A DNA stretch of 64,000 nucleotides from positions 558,001-622,000 of the forward strand of contig NZ_BJEN01000003.1 of assembly GCF_008326345.1 (NCBI RefSeq), given 5' to 3'. A program made the translations under genes and the position numbers. Below, piece after piece: positions 19,402 through 26,894 of the stretch; the stretch's first letter is position 1; every line of letters begins with the position of its first letter. Under the pieces are notes generated by a model that worked only from the letters and a program-made list of their open reading frames with translations, ran no database searches and had not been told where the DNA came from. Source of the stretch: Cutibacterium modestum (GTDB taxonomy: Bacteria; Actinomycetota; Actinomycetes; Propionibacteriales; Propionibacteriaceae).

Positions 19402-21171
19402 TCACTCATCAACAATCTCACAGATGACTTCGCCCGAAGAGACCGGCGAGCCGACCGTGGCGTTGAGGTTGCGAACAATGCCCGCGCGGTGGGCGGCGAT
19501 GGGCTGCTCCATCTTCATAGCCTCCATGACAACAATCTGGTCGCCTTCGTTGACCTCTTCTCCTTCCACGACATCGACCTTGACGATCGTTCCCTGCATC
19601 GGGCAGTCCACTGAATTGCCGGTCGCCGCGGCGCGACGCCCGGCACGATTGCGACGGGTGGGGCGGCGCGACTTGGTGCTGGGGACCTGACGAGCGCCAT
19701 GCAAAGATGCGGGGATACGCACCTCAACCCGCTTACCGTTGACCTCGACGACGACCTCACGAGGAGGTTCGGATTCGGCAGACTCGCCCAGGGATCCGTT
19801 ATATGGCTCGATCTTGTTGTTGAACTCGGTTTCGATCCAGTCGGTAAAGACGCCGAAGTGGCCGTCGGCGGCAGTGAAAGCTGGGTCGCGAACCACCGCC
19901 TGGTGGAAAGGAATGACTGTCGGCATGCCGTCGATGACGGTTTCGTCAAGGGCACGGACAGCCCGAGCCAGGGCTTGCTCGCGGCTATCACCAGTGATGA
20001 TGAGCTTGCCGATGAGGGAGTCGAAGGCTCCGGGCACGGTCATGCCTGAGTGGTAGCCCTCGTCCATGCGCACGCCAGGGCCGTACGGCGGCTGCCAGGA
20101 GGTCAGAGTTCCGGGAGCTGGCATGAAGCCCATCCCGGGATCCTCAGCATTGATGCGGAATTCGAAAGAGTGACCGCGCAGCTGCGGGTCCTCGGGCTCC
20201 AGGTGTCCGCCCTGGGCGACATGGAACATCATTTGCACCAGGTCGACTCCAGCAACTTCTTCAGACACAGGATGCTCTACTTGCAGCCGGGTATTAACTT
20301 CCAGGAAGCTGATCGTTCCGTCCAGACCCACGAGGAACTCGCAGGTTGCGGCGCCGACATACCCGGCTTCTTTGAGGATGGCTCGGGAAGACTCGTAGAG
20401 ACGGGTCGACTGCTCATGGCTGAGGAAAGGCGCGGGGGCCTCTTCAACGAGCTTCTGGTGACGACGCTGCAGGGAACAGTCACGGGTCGAAATGATTTGC
20501 ACCGTGCCGTACTGGTCGGCGATGCACTGGGTCTCGACGTGACGCGGCTTGTCTAAGTAACGTTCGACGAAGCATTCCCCACGTCCAAACGCGGTGACGG
20601 CTTCACGGACCGCCGATTCATACAGGGGTGCTACTTCGTCCATCGAGTGGGCCACTTTGAGCCCGCGTCCCCCGCCGCCGAAGGCTGCCTTAATGGCGAG
20701 TGGCAGGCCGTGCTCCTTCGCGAATTCGACGACCTCGTCGGGCCCATCGACCGGATCAGCGGTGCCCGGGACGAGGGGTGCGCCAACTCTCTGGGCGATG
20801 TGACGGGCCTGCACCTTGTCGCCCAGGACGCGGATGGCATGCGGCGGCGGGCCGATCCATAGGAACCCGGCGTCAAGGACGGCCTGGGCGAAGTCGGCGT
20901 TTTCGGAGAGGAACCCGTAGCCAGGATGGATAGCGTCAACGTCAGCGCGGCGCGCGACGTCGAGGATTTTGTCGACGTCGAGGTAAGTCTGGGCGGGGGT
21001 GACGCCGTTGAGAGCGAAGGCTTCATCGGCGAGTTTGACGAACAACCCCTCGGAGTCAGAGTCCGCGTAGACGGCCACGCTCGTGATGCCGGCGTCCTTG
21101 GCGGCACGGATGACGCGTACCGCGATCTCGCCACGGTTCGCGATGAGTACCCGCTTGATAGTCCTATCCAC
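19402..21171 (-). CDS. accA3: Acyl-CoA carboxylase alpha subunit (biotin carboxylase + biotin carboxyl carrier)
   Basis: A 589-residue fusion that carboxylates its own biotin with ATP and bicarbonate and passes the carboxyl group to a beta subunit making malonyl- or methylmalonyl-CoA. Domains in order: biotin carboxylase N-terminal domain ([20 protein letters not shown]), ATP-grasp ([29 protein letters not shown]), carboxylase C-terminal domain, a basic linker around residues 490-515, and a biotinyl domain with the modified Lys in EAMKMEQ. The GTG at 21171 has GGAGGAACC immediately upstream; an ATG 13 codons earlier has none. The beta (34440) and epsilon (34213) subunits and the biotin ligase (36126) are all in the window but 13 kb away. 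Confidence 0.93.
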   Translation of the reverse strand: MDRTIKRVLIANRGEIAVRVIRAAKDAGITSVAVYADSDSEGLFVKLADEAFALNGVTPAQTYLDVDKILDVARRADVDAIHPGYGFLSENADFAQAVLDAGFLWIGPPPHAIRVLGDKVQARHIAQRVGAPLVPGTADPVDGPDEVVEFAKEHGLPLAIKAAFGGGGRGLKVAHSMDEVAPLYESAVREAVTAFGRGECFVERYLDKPRHVETQCIADQYGTVQIISTRDCSLQRRHQKLVEEAPAPFLSHEQSTRLYESSRAILKEAGYVGAATCEFLVGLDGTISFLEVNTRLQVEHPVSEEVAGVDLVQMMFHVAQGGHLEPEDPQLRGHSFEFRINAEDPGMGFMPAPGTLTSWQPPYGPGVRMDEGYHSGMTVPGAFDSLIGKLIITGDSREQALARAVRALDETVIDGMPTVIPFHQAVVRDPAFTAADGHFGVFTDWIETEFNNKIEPYNGSLGESAESEPPREVVVEVNGKRVEVRIPASLHGARQVPSTKSRRPTRRNRAGRRAAATGNSVDCPMQGTIVKVDVVEGEEVNEGDQIVVMEAMKMEQPIAAHRAGIVRNLNATVGSPVSSGEVICEIVDE

Positions 21172-21421
21172 GGTTCCTCCGATCGGCTCTTGGGGACGGG
21201 ATGCTCTCACGGTGAGTCTAAGGGGTCAGCGGATGCCGCACGGTCATTTGTCCACCTCTTCCCACCTCTCGCTGGCCCCGTAGCGAGGTTGGTGTGGGAG
21301 TCCGGGAGAATCTGGTTGCATGGGTGGCAGTGGAGGACTTGCTGACCAGCTTTGCCGTAAATTAGGGGGTAGCCGTTGTGGGTAACCGGGGACGATGCAT
21401 GAGGCCGCTAGCCTGACCGTC

Positions 21422-21949
21422 ATGGCGACACCACAGTTCATCCTGGACCTGAGACGTCGTATTGGTCATGCGCCATTATGGTTGGCCGGCAGTAGTGCTG
21501 TCGTAGTGCGTGATGGCCCTCGGGGGCCTCAGGTGCTGTTGGTGCAGCGGGCCGATGACGGGCAATGGACGCCGGTCTGCGGAATCATAGAGCCGGGGGA
21601 GAGGCCCGATGAGGCCATCCTTCGTGAGATCTACGAAGAGACTGGGATAGTGGCAGAGATTGTGCGACTGGTCCGGCTTAACGTCGCTGCTCCCATCACC
21701 TATCCAAATGGGGATCGCTGCCAGTTCCTTGACCATGATTTCCTGTGCCGGTGGGTGAGCGGTGAGCCTCGAGTTGGTGACGATGAGTCCACCCGCACGG
21801 GCTTTTTTGAACTTGACGACCTGCCGGAGATGGAACCGCGTCACCGTCGTCGTATTGAAACGGCCCTTCACCCGTCAGAGATTGTGATCATGAGCTCGGA
21901 TGCCACAGGTACCGGTGTCATGGAATATGCCGATGAGGAGGTCCGATGA
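21422..21949 (+). CDS. NUDIX hydrolase
   Basis: A 175-residue pyrophosphohydrolase acting on a nucleoside diphosphate linked to another moiety, with Mg2+. The NUDIX box is complete: GIIEPGERPDEAILREIYEETGI (residues ~56-78), matching Gx5Ex7REUxEExGU. The N-terminal strand region (APLWLAGSSAVVVRD, then VLLVQRADDGQW) is normal for the fold. The family does not reveal the substrate; housecleaning of damaged nucleotides is a common role. I chose the ATG at 21422 because the family starts just before the LDLRRRIG helix. The stop overlaps the corA start (ATGA), with GAGGAGG shortly upstream. Confidence 0.88.
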   Translation: MATPQFILDLRRRIGHAPLWLAGSSAVVVRDGPRGPQVLLVQRADDGQWTPVCGIIEPGERPDEAILREIYEETGIVAEIVRLVRLNVAAPITYPNGDRCQFLDHDFLCRWVSGEPRVGDDESTRTGFFELDDLPEMEPRHRRRIETALHPSEIVIMSSDATGTGVMEYADEEVR

Positions 21950-22944
21950 GCCTGTCTCGGCTTTCTTCCCAGGTATGGCAGCACGGCAAGCTTGTCGCCG
22001 AGTCGGTCCCTTTAGAAACTCTCAGCGAGGAATTGTCGAACGACCAGACCTTGAGCTGGTATGACCTCACTGCACCTGACTACGAGGACATCGACACCTT
22101 GGCTGATGAACTTCACCTGGAGTTCCACACCGTTGAGGACGCCGAGGCTCCCGGCGAGCGCCCGAAGGTTATGCGATACCCGGACCACCTCTTCCTCACG
22201 ACCTATACCGCGGCGATCGGTGAGACTGGTGACCCTAATAGCGGTCTCATCGTCTCCCGAGTCTCGGTATGGGTCTTTGAGCATGGCGTCGTCAGCGTTC
22301 ATCGCAACGATCTGCCAGAGATCGCGGAGGTACTCAACCGCCTCGACGCGAACCCCGACCTCGTCTCGAATGGGCCGATGGGTATCGTCCACGCCATTCT
22401 CGACGTCCTTGTTGACGGCCATTTCGACACGGTTCAGCATCTCGACGACGTGGTTGAAGACGTGGAGGATCAGCTCTTCGACGACTCTATCGATACCCAG
22501 CAGGTGCAACTTCGGGTTTACCGGTTGCGCAAGGAGCTGGTGCAGTTTCGTCGGATCGTGCTCCCGATGCGCGAGATCGTCTCGACGATCAGTCGTCCGA
22601 GTAGAGAAGCTGTTGCTGTTCCGCGTGTCCTTGAGCCTTATTTCAATGATCTTTACGATCACTCCATGAGGGTGTCAGAGTGGTCTGATTCCCTGCGGGA
22701 CCTGGTGGCGACGATTTTCGAGACGAATCTTTCCATCCAGGATGCCAAGCTCAATATCGTCATGAAGAAACTGGCGGGTTGGGCGGCCATCATTGCGGTA
22801 CCGACCTTTGTCACCGGGTGGTTTGGTCAGAATGTGCCTTTTTGGGGAGATGGACGACCGTTGGGTCTGTGGATCTCTGCGGTGCTAGTCGTCGCGTCGA
22901 GTGTTCTCCTGTATTTGGTGTTCCGTAGGGAGGACTGGATATGA
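21946..22944 (+). CDS. corA: CorA-type divalent cation transporter
   Basis: A 332-residue pentameric Mg2+/Co2+ channel. The first ~260 residues are the cytoplasmic funnel domain with long helices. Two transmembrane helices follow at the C-terminus (LAGWAAIIAVPTFVTGWFGQ and LWISAVLVVASSVLLYLVF), and it ends with the basic-aromatic tail FRREDWI. The loop motif after TM1, GMN in classical CorA, is GQN here (WFGQNVPFWG); GQN occurs in some CorA-related proteins. GAGGAGGTCCG precedes the ATG, which overlaps the NUDIX stop, so the two are translationally coupled. A strong inverted repeat lies ~100 bases downstream. Confidence 0.9.
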   Translation: MSLSRLSSQVWQHGKLVAESVPLETLSEELSNDQTLSWYDLTAPDYEDIDTLADELHLEFHTVEDAEAPGERPKVMRYPDHLFLTTYTAAIGETGDPNSGLIVSRVSVWVFEHGVVSVHRNDLPEIAEVLNRLDANPDLVSNGPMGIVHAILDVLVDGHFDTVQHLDDVVEDVEDQLFDDSIDTQQVQLRVYRLRKELVQFRRIVLPMREIVSTISRPSREAVAVPRVLEPYFNDLYDHSMRVSEWSDSLRDLVATIFETNLSIQDAKLNIVMKKLAGWAAIIAVPTFVTGWFGQNVPFWGDGRPLGLWISAVLVVASSVLLYLVFRREDWI

Positions 22945-23050
22945 GCGCGGGTGATTGTGCGTGCTTGCGAGGGCGGGACGTGCGCCACGGAAGGGTAATG
23001 GACCGACGCGGCTGGTGCACGGTTGCGCCGAAGGTCGAGGTGTGAAACAG

Positions 23051-23085
23051 CGGGGGTGTCCACCTGTGATGGTGGGCACCCCCCG
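23051..23085. terminator. Long hairpin between corA and the adhesin gene
   Basis: GGGGGTGTCCACC and GGTGGGCACCCCC form a near-perfect stem (one T-G mismatch position) around the loop TGTGAT. On the minus strand the stem is followed by CTGTTTCAC, a partial T-run, so it best serves the adhesin gene ending at 23130. It may stop corA transcription as well. Confidence 0.7.
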
Positions 23086-23129
23086 CCGTGTTATGGGGCG
23101 ATGGCCATCATGGGGCCATCACGCTGAGA

Positions 23130-24502
23130 TCACACACCCGTGCGAGGCATTTGCCTTGGGTGAGCGGGGCCGACCGGAACCGTAGTCTGGGTTGGTGTCG
23201 GAACCACAGGTGTGGTGACTGTGGTGGTTTCGGCGTGTTCACCGCACTTGCCCTGGGCGAGCACCTTGCCGTTGTTGTCGGTGAGGGTTTCCACCCAGTA
23301 GTAGGTGCCGGCCTGGTCGACGGTCACCTTCGGAGAGGCGATGTCGATGGGCTGGGTGTGGTCGCCGGCGGGAACCGCGACGGGCTTGGTCGTGATGATC
23401 GAGTCGCCGCACATGTTCGGTAGTAGCCCTTTGTGGGACAGCTTGAACGTGATGTGGGCGCCTTCGGGAACCGTGCCGGTGATGTGGGCGGTGTCGCCGA
23501 AGGGCTTACCCACCTCGGCGGTCTGGTCGGCGGTGGTGGTCACTTTCACATGATTCGACGGTGTTGGGGTTGGAGTTGGTGTCGGAGTTGGAGTTGGAGT
23601 TGGTGTCGGAGTTGGTGTCGGAGTTGGGGTTGGCTTGATTGGCTGGATGGGAACAATGATGCGATCCTGATGTCCCTTCTGCCCTGCTCCAAGGCTCAGA
23701 GCAGCCCCGGCGAACTCTGAGGTCCCCTGTGCGTCGGACGTTGAGTCCAACGGATCTGAGACAGGAATGGCCTTTTTGATTAAATAATTATAAATACTAG
23801 CTATGTGCTTCTTTGTGCTGTCGGGGACGGGTATAAAGATACCATTTACATATTCGGTGATATCATTACTTTTCAGGGTGAAATCATCACTGAAGTGCCA
23901 TATTGCCGCCTGGGTAGCGGTCACGGCATCCCTATGATCGGATCCTGTTGCATCATCGTTCCCATTGGCAGCGTTAGCTTGCTTCTCTAACTCATCAAGA
24001 GCTACGCTAGGATAGCCGTTTTTCGCAACCCACCCAATTTTAGGGAGTGCATTGGGGAGATTATCGTTGTAGTGTGGCTTCAGCTCACTCCACTTGGTGA
24101 GAGTTCCTGTGTCCTGACGGTACCGTTCCTGAAACGAATTCTTCTCAATGCAGTACGCCAGTACTGGATCACCATCTAATGTATAGGAATCGTCGTTTGT
24201 GTCCGTCGGGTGGAGCGCTGTTAGATCAGCAAGTCCTGCAGCTGTGCCGTCTGCGAGATAGTATCCCGTGTAATAGAAGGGGCCGTTCTCCATCGAGTCG
24301 CTGACGTAACTTGGGAGTTTCTTGTAGAAGGGGGATTCCGCGCGTGCGGTCAGTGACACTGAAGCTTGATCTCCAGCTTTTGCGTGAATTTCATTTACTG
24401 TGTCAGCGTTCGCGGGGGGGGGGGGGCACTAAAAAGCGCAGACCCAACAATCAGCATTCCGGCCAATACTGCGGTCGTGGGGGATTTAAAACTTTGCTTC
24501 AT
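23130..24502 (-). CDS. Phase-variable thioester-domain (TQXA) surface adhesin with PT repeats, phase OFF
   Basis: A ~455-residue surface protein. Translation would start at ATG 24502 (AAAGGAACC upstream) with a signal peptide, MKQSFKSPTTAVLAGMLIVG then SALFSA, running into a 13-C tract. With 13 C the frame ends after ~10 codons; with 11, 14 or 17 C it reads ANAD (a likely signal-peptidase site) and continues through the whole gene to 23130. The mature part has a thioester domain: Cys in LAYCIEKN and Gln in TATQAAIWHF, the residues that form a Cys-Gln bond to host targets in TQXA proteins. Then comes a 12-unit Pro-Thr stalk, a beta-rich domain (ADQTAEVGKPFGD to the Cys in GKCGEH) and a C-terminal QMPRTGV resembling a sortase motif but with no hydrophobic tail. 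The organisation resembles the C. acnes dermatan sulphate-binding adhesins (DsA1/DsA2), as recalled from the literature. Confidence 0.85.
23561..23633 (-). repeat. Hexanucleotide repeat encoding the Pro-Thr stalk
   Basis: Twelve consecutive six-base units of the type CCN-ACN (minus strand) encode 12 Pro-Thr dipeptides between the thioester domain and the C-terminal domain of the adhesin. Variants CCA ACT, CCG ACA and CCA ACC alternate. Such arrays can change length in whole units without a frameshift. Confidence 0.95.
24414..24426 (-). repeat. Poly-C (G on + strand) 13-mer slippage tract
   Basis: Thirteen consecutive G on the + strand (C in the gene) fall at codons 26-30 of the adhesin, at the end of the signal peptide. 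One G plus the tract must be a multiple of three for the reading frame to continue, so lengths of 11, 14 or 17 are ON and this 13 is OFF. It is the only homopolymer of this length noticed in the window. Confidence 0.95.
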
Positions 24503-24635
24503 GTGGATTTAGAGGTTCCTTTTGCTTTTGGTTGTGTAACCATAGATGAATTCTTTAAAAATATGTGAAACGACTTTGGTTAAGGGTTTTCTTTCATTAT
24601 CCTCTTTCCTTGGAAACTACTCAAAATAGCGCGTA

Positions 24636-24664
24636 AGTATATCAGAAATTATGTATAGTCTCAA
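24636..24664 (-). promoter_or_regulatory. Predicted adhesin promoter
   Basis: On the minus strand TTGAGA (24664-24659) and TATACT (24641-24636) are 17 bases apart, close to the consensus for a housekeeping sigma factor. The start would give a 5' leader of about 125 bases before the ATG at 24502. The surrounding ~170 bases are unusually AT-rich for this genome. Confidence 0.6.
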
Positions 24665-25148
24665 CTAAGCAATTTGTATTATGCAACCAAGTAGCAAGAT
24701 TTTCAGTCTCACGTGAGGCGAGCTGATCCCACTGGTCGCGATGTCATCCTCCGCAGCAGGCGCGATGGTTAGGTTGAAGGTGCTTCGGGGGATGCACCGT
24801 CATATCGAACGAATAAGTATCCTCGAGCGGGTGGATGCTTCAGCCAAGTGGCTGTAACCGTGGATGCTGCTTGGCAGGTTAGCTGCGCGATCATCAGTGG
24901 TCCCCACTACACCTCAGCCCAAGACCGATAGGCGGTGCTCAAGGCGACTTTGGTGGTGATCTTTATTGGACGTGGGTGGGATACCGAGCTTGGGTACACC
25001 GTGTATGAGCCTCAGCATCGCAGTGGCTTGGCAAGTTTCCATGTTGGCATGAGGGATAGCCGAATAGCCCGGAGCTGGGGTGAGCGGTCATTGGTCGTTT
25101 CTCCTGGATGCGCACATTCGCACCGTCGAGCCTCTTAGACTTGCCGAC
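24665..25148. other. Non-coding stretch between adhesin promoter and pyridoxine/HMP kinase
   Basis: About 480 bases with no gene that I can support on either strand. The part next to the adhesin is AT-rich and then returns to normal composition near 24720. I saw no TPP riboswitch consensus before the kinase gene and no clear promoter. Confidence 0.5.
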
Positions 25149-25952
25149 GTGACCACGATTGCACTTGCCATTGCCGGCTCCGAGGCGTCTGGTGGCGCCG
25201 GAGCCCAGACCGACCTCAAGACTTTTCACCAGCTCAAGGTGTTCGGATGCACGTCGTTGACCTGCATCGTCTCCTTCGACCCCAACAACGACTGGGGGCA
25301 CCGGTTCGTTCCGGTGGATCCGCAGGTCATCCATGACCAGATCGAGGCTGCCGTTGCCGTCTATGGCCAGATTGACGCCGTGAAGATTGGCATGCTTGGC
25401 ACGCCGACGACGATCGACGTCGTGGCCGAGGCTCTTGAGACCTACAAATTCCCCAAGGTCATCCTTGACCCCGTTCTTATCTGCAAGGGTCAGGAGCCCG
25501 GTGCAGCCCTCGACACTGACAACGCCCTGCGCGAGAAGATCCTCCCGCACGCTGACGTCATCACTCCGAACCTCTTCGAGACTCAGACCCTTGCCGGGAG
25601 CGATGAGATCACCTCCGTCACGGCTCTTAAAGATGCTGCCAAGAAGATTGGTGACCAGGGAGTTCCGGTCGTCATCGCCAAGGCCGGCACCCTACTGGGC
25701 ACCGGTACCGCTCTTGACGTCTACTACGACGGCCATGATTGCGAGGTTCTTGAAGTTCCTGCCGTTGGCCAGGAGCGCGTCTCTGGTGCTGGATGCACCT
25801 TGGCTGCCGCGATCACTGCGGAAATTGCCAAGGGCGCCAATGCTCTCGACGCTGCTCGCACTGCCAAGCAGGTCGTCGTCTCGGCGATCGAGAACCGGAT
25901 GCACGGTAACGCTCCATTCGACTGTGTCTACCAGGGCAACTACCAGGCGTGA
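25149..25952 (+). CDS. Pyridoxine/hydroxymethylpyrimidine kinase (PdxK/ThiD-like)
   Basis: A ~267-residue ribokinase-fold enzyme that phosphorylates vitamin B6 vitamers or the thiamine precursor HMP. The N-terminal AIAGSEASGGAGAQTDLKTF is the substrate-binding glycine-rich motif of the ThiD/PdxK family. VILDPVLICKG holds the conserved DPV and Cys/Lys-type region, DVITPNLFE is the family motif before the nucleotide site, and ERVSGAGCTLAAAI is the GxGC/D anion-hole and catalytic loop; here Cys stands where Asp is usual in ThiD, a mark of the PdxK-like subgroup. I prefer the GTG at 25149. A GTG at 25080 with a GGAG upstream would add 23 residues. A strong hairpin terminator follows. Which vitamin is used is uncertain. 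Confidence 0.85.
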   Translation: MTTIALAIAGSEASGGAGAQTDLKTFHQLKVFGCTSLTCIVSFDPNNDWGHRFVPVDPQVIHDQIEAAVAVYGQIDAVKIGMLGTPTTIDVVAEALETYKFPKVILDPVLICKGQEPGAALDTDNALREKILPHADVITPNLFETQTLAGSDEITSVTALKDAAKKIGDQGVPVVIAKAGTLLGTGTALDVYYDGHDCEVLEVPAVGQERVSGAGCTLAAAITAEIAKGANALDAARTAKQVVVSAIENRMHGNAPFDCVYQGNYQA

Positions 25953-25976
25953 CGTCATCATAGAGTTCGTACGAGG

Positions 25977-26008
25977 TCGGCCCCGGCGCTTAGTAACGCC
26001 GGGGCCGA
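25977..26008. terminator. Hairpin terminator after the kinase gene
   Basis: A perfect 12-bp stem TCGGCCCCGGCG/CGCCGGGGCCGA with loop CTTAGTAA lies 24 bases past the kinase stop. It has no long T-run, but the stem is very stable. It also lies downstream of the convergent SDR gene. Confidence 0.75.
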
Positions 26009-26064
26009 ATTGCGCTGCCGAGTCGATCAGGTTCGACACACTGGACGCACTGAGAGCTCTTCGA

Positions 26065-26700
26065 TCATGGCCTCAGGACTAGCCTCCAGGGCTGCGCGTA
26101 CGGTGCGGCAACTGACTGCGGTCGCAGATACTCGGACGCGTCGTAGAGGCGCCCGGCCTGGGCCTGGAGCTCCACCTGCATGTCAGTGTCCACGCGGCCG
26201 GGGTGAATGGAGGTCACCCGAACTACGCCGCGCTCCTCTTCGCGTAGGGCGTGGGTGAGAGCACGCAGAGCGTACTTTGACGCCGCGTATACGCCACCGC
26301 CGGCGGGGGTCCGCAAGAATCCCGATCCGGAATTAATCATGACGACATCGCCGTGGCTGGCTCGCAACAGGGGAAGTACCAGGCGAGTGAGGTCGGCGAC
26401 GGCGACGACGTTGATCTCCAGCACTCGGCGCCATTCGTCTCGCGTCTGGGAGGCAATATTGCCCGGTGACCTCGCGCTCACTCCTGCACTGTTAACAAGG
26501 GCGTCAAGGCGGTCCAGCTGGGAGACGGCTGCAGCGGTGGCGTCCCCGTCGTTCAAATCGACGACGAAGGGGGAGGCGCTGAGCAGCTCTGATACCACCT
26601 TTTCGACGGCCTCTCGATGGCGTCCGCCCACGATGATGTGGTGGTCGTGTCCCAGCTCGTTGGCGATGGCCCGCCCGATGCCGCGGGTGGCCCCGGTCAT
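26065..26700 (-). CDS. Short-chain dehydrogenase/reductase (N-terminus uncertain)
   Basis: A 211-residue NAD(P)-dependent oxidoreductase of the classical SDR family. TGATRGIGRAIA is the dinucleotide-binding TGxxxGxG motif, NSAGVSARS the NNAG-like motif, and INSGSG with YAASKYALRAL the catalytic Ser-Tyr-Lys set. The only in-frame ATG puts Met two residues before the TGxxxGxG motif, so the first beta strand would be missing. In-frame codons just upstream read KPQRSVL, exactly the missing strand, but no start codon precedes them in that frame. An ATG 32 bases further out is in a different frame, so a small indel near the 5' end is likely. Function may therefore be impaired. The substrate is unknown. 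Confidence 0.75.
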   Translation of the reverse strand: MTGATRGIGRAIANELGHDHHIIVGGRHREAVEKVVSELLSASPFVVDLNDGDATAAAVSQLDRLDALVNSAGVSARSPGNIASQTRDEWRRVLEINVVAVADLTRLVLPLLRASHGDVVMINSGSGFLRTPAGGGVYAASKYALRALTHALREEERGVVRVTSIHPGRVDTDMQVELQAQAGRLYDASEYLRPQSVAAPYAQPWRLVLRP

Positions 26701-26706
26701 GAGGAC
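26672..26706. repeat. Direct repeat copy 1 (SDR 5' end)
   Basis: This 35-base stretch covering the SDR nucleotide-binding motif matches 28249-28283 at 33 of 35 positions, in the same orientation. The two copies bracket the MatC-type permease gene. Confidence 0.85.
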
Positions 26707-26894
26707 AGAGCGTTGGGGTTTTGTACCATGAGGCGAATTCTATGGAACCTTTGCGACAAAGGTGCAAGGCTCACGCCAAGCGTTGCACGGATCCACTACG
26801 ACGAGAGGTGTCTTGTCTGCTCGTTTGGAACACGTGTGGCGTCTCGGGGCCTGTGATACCCGGAGGCCTACACCTTCAAGGCAGAGGAGTGAGG

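Noticed and set aside
20050-20556. 168-codon open frame on the + strand inside the carboxylase alpha gene
   Set aside because: Antisense to a strongly conserved biotin carboxylase domain; no independent coding evidence.
22012-22662. 216-codon open frame antisense to corA
   Set aside because: Frame openness follows from codon use in the cytoplasmic domain of CorA; the real gene has signal motifs, overlap coupling and a ribosome-binding site.
24665-25148. Possible TPP or other riboswitch before the pyridoxine/HMP kinase
   Set aside because: The conserved CUGAGA and ACCUGAUCUGG-type elements of the TPP class are not present, and no other known aptamer pattern was found by eye.
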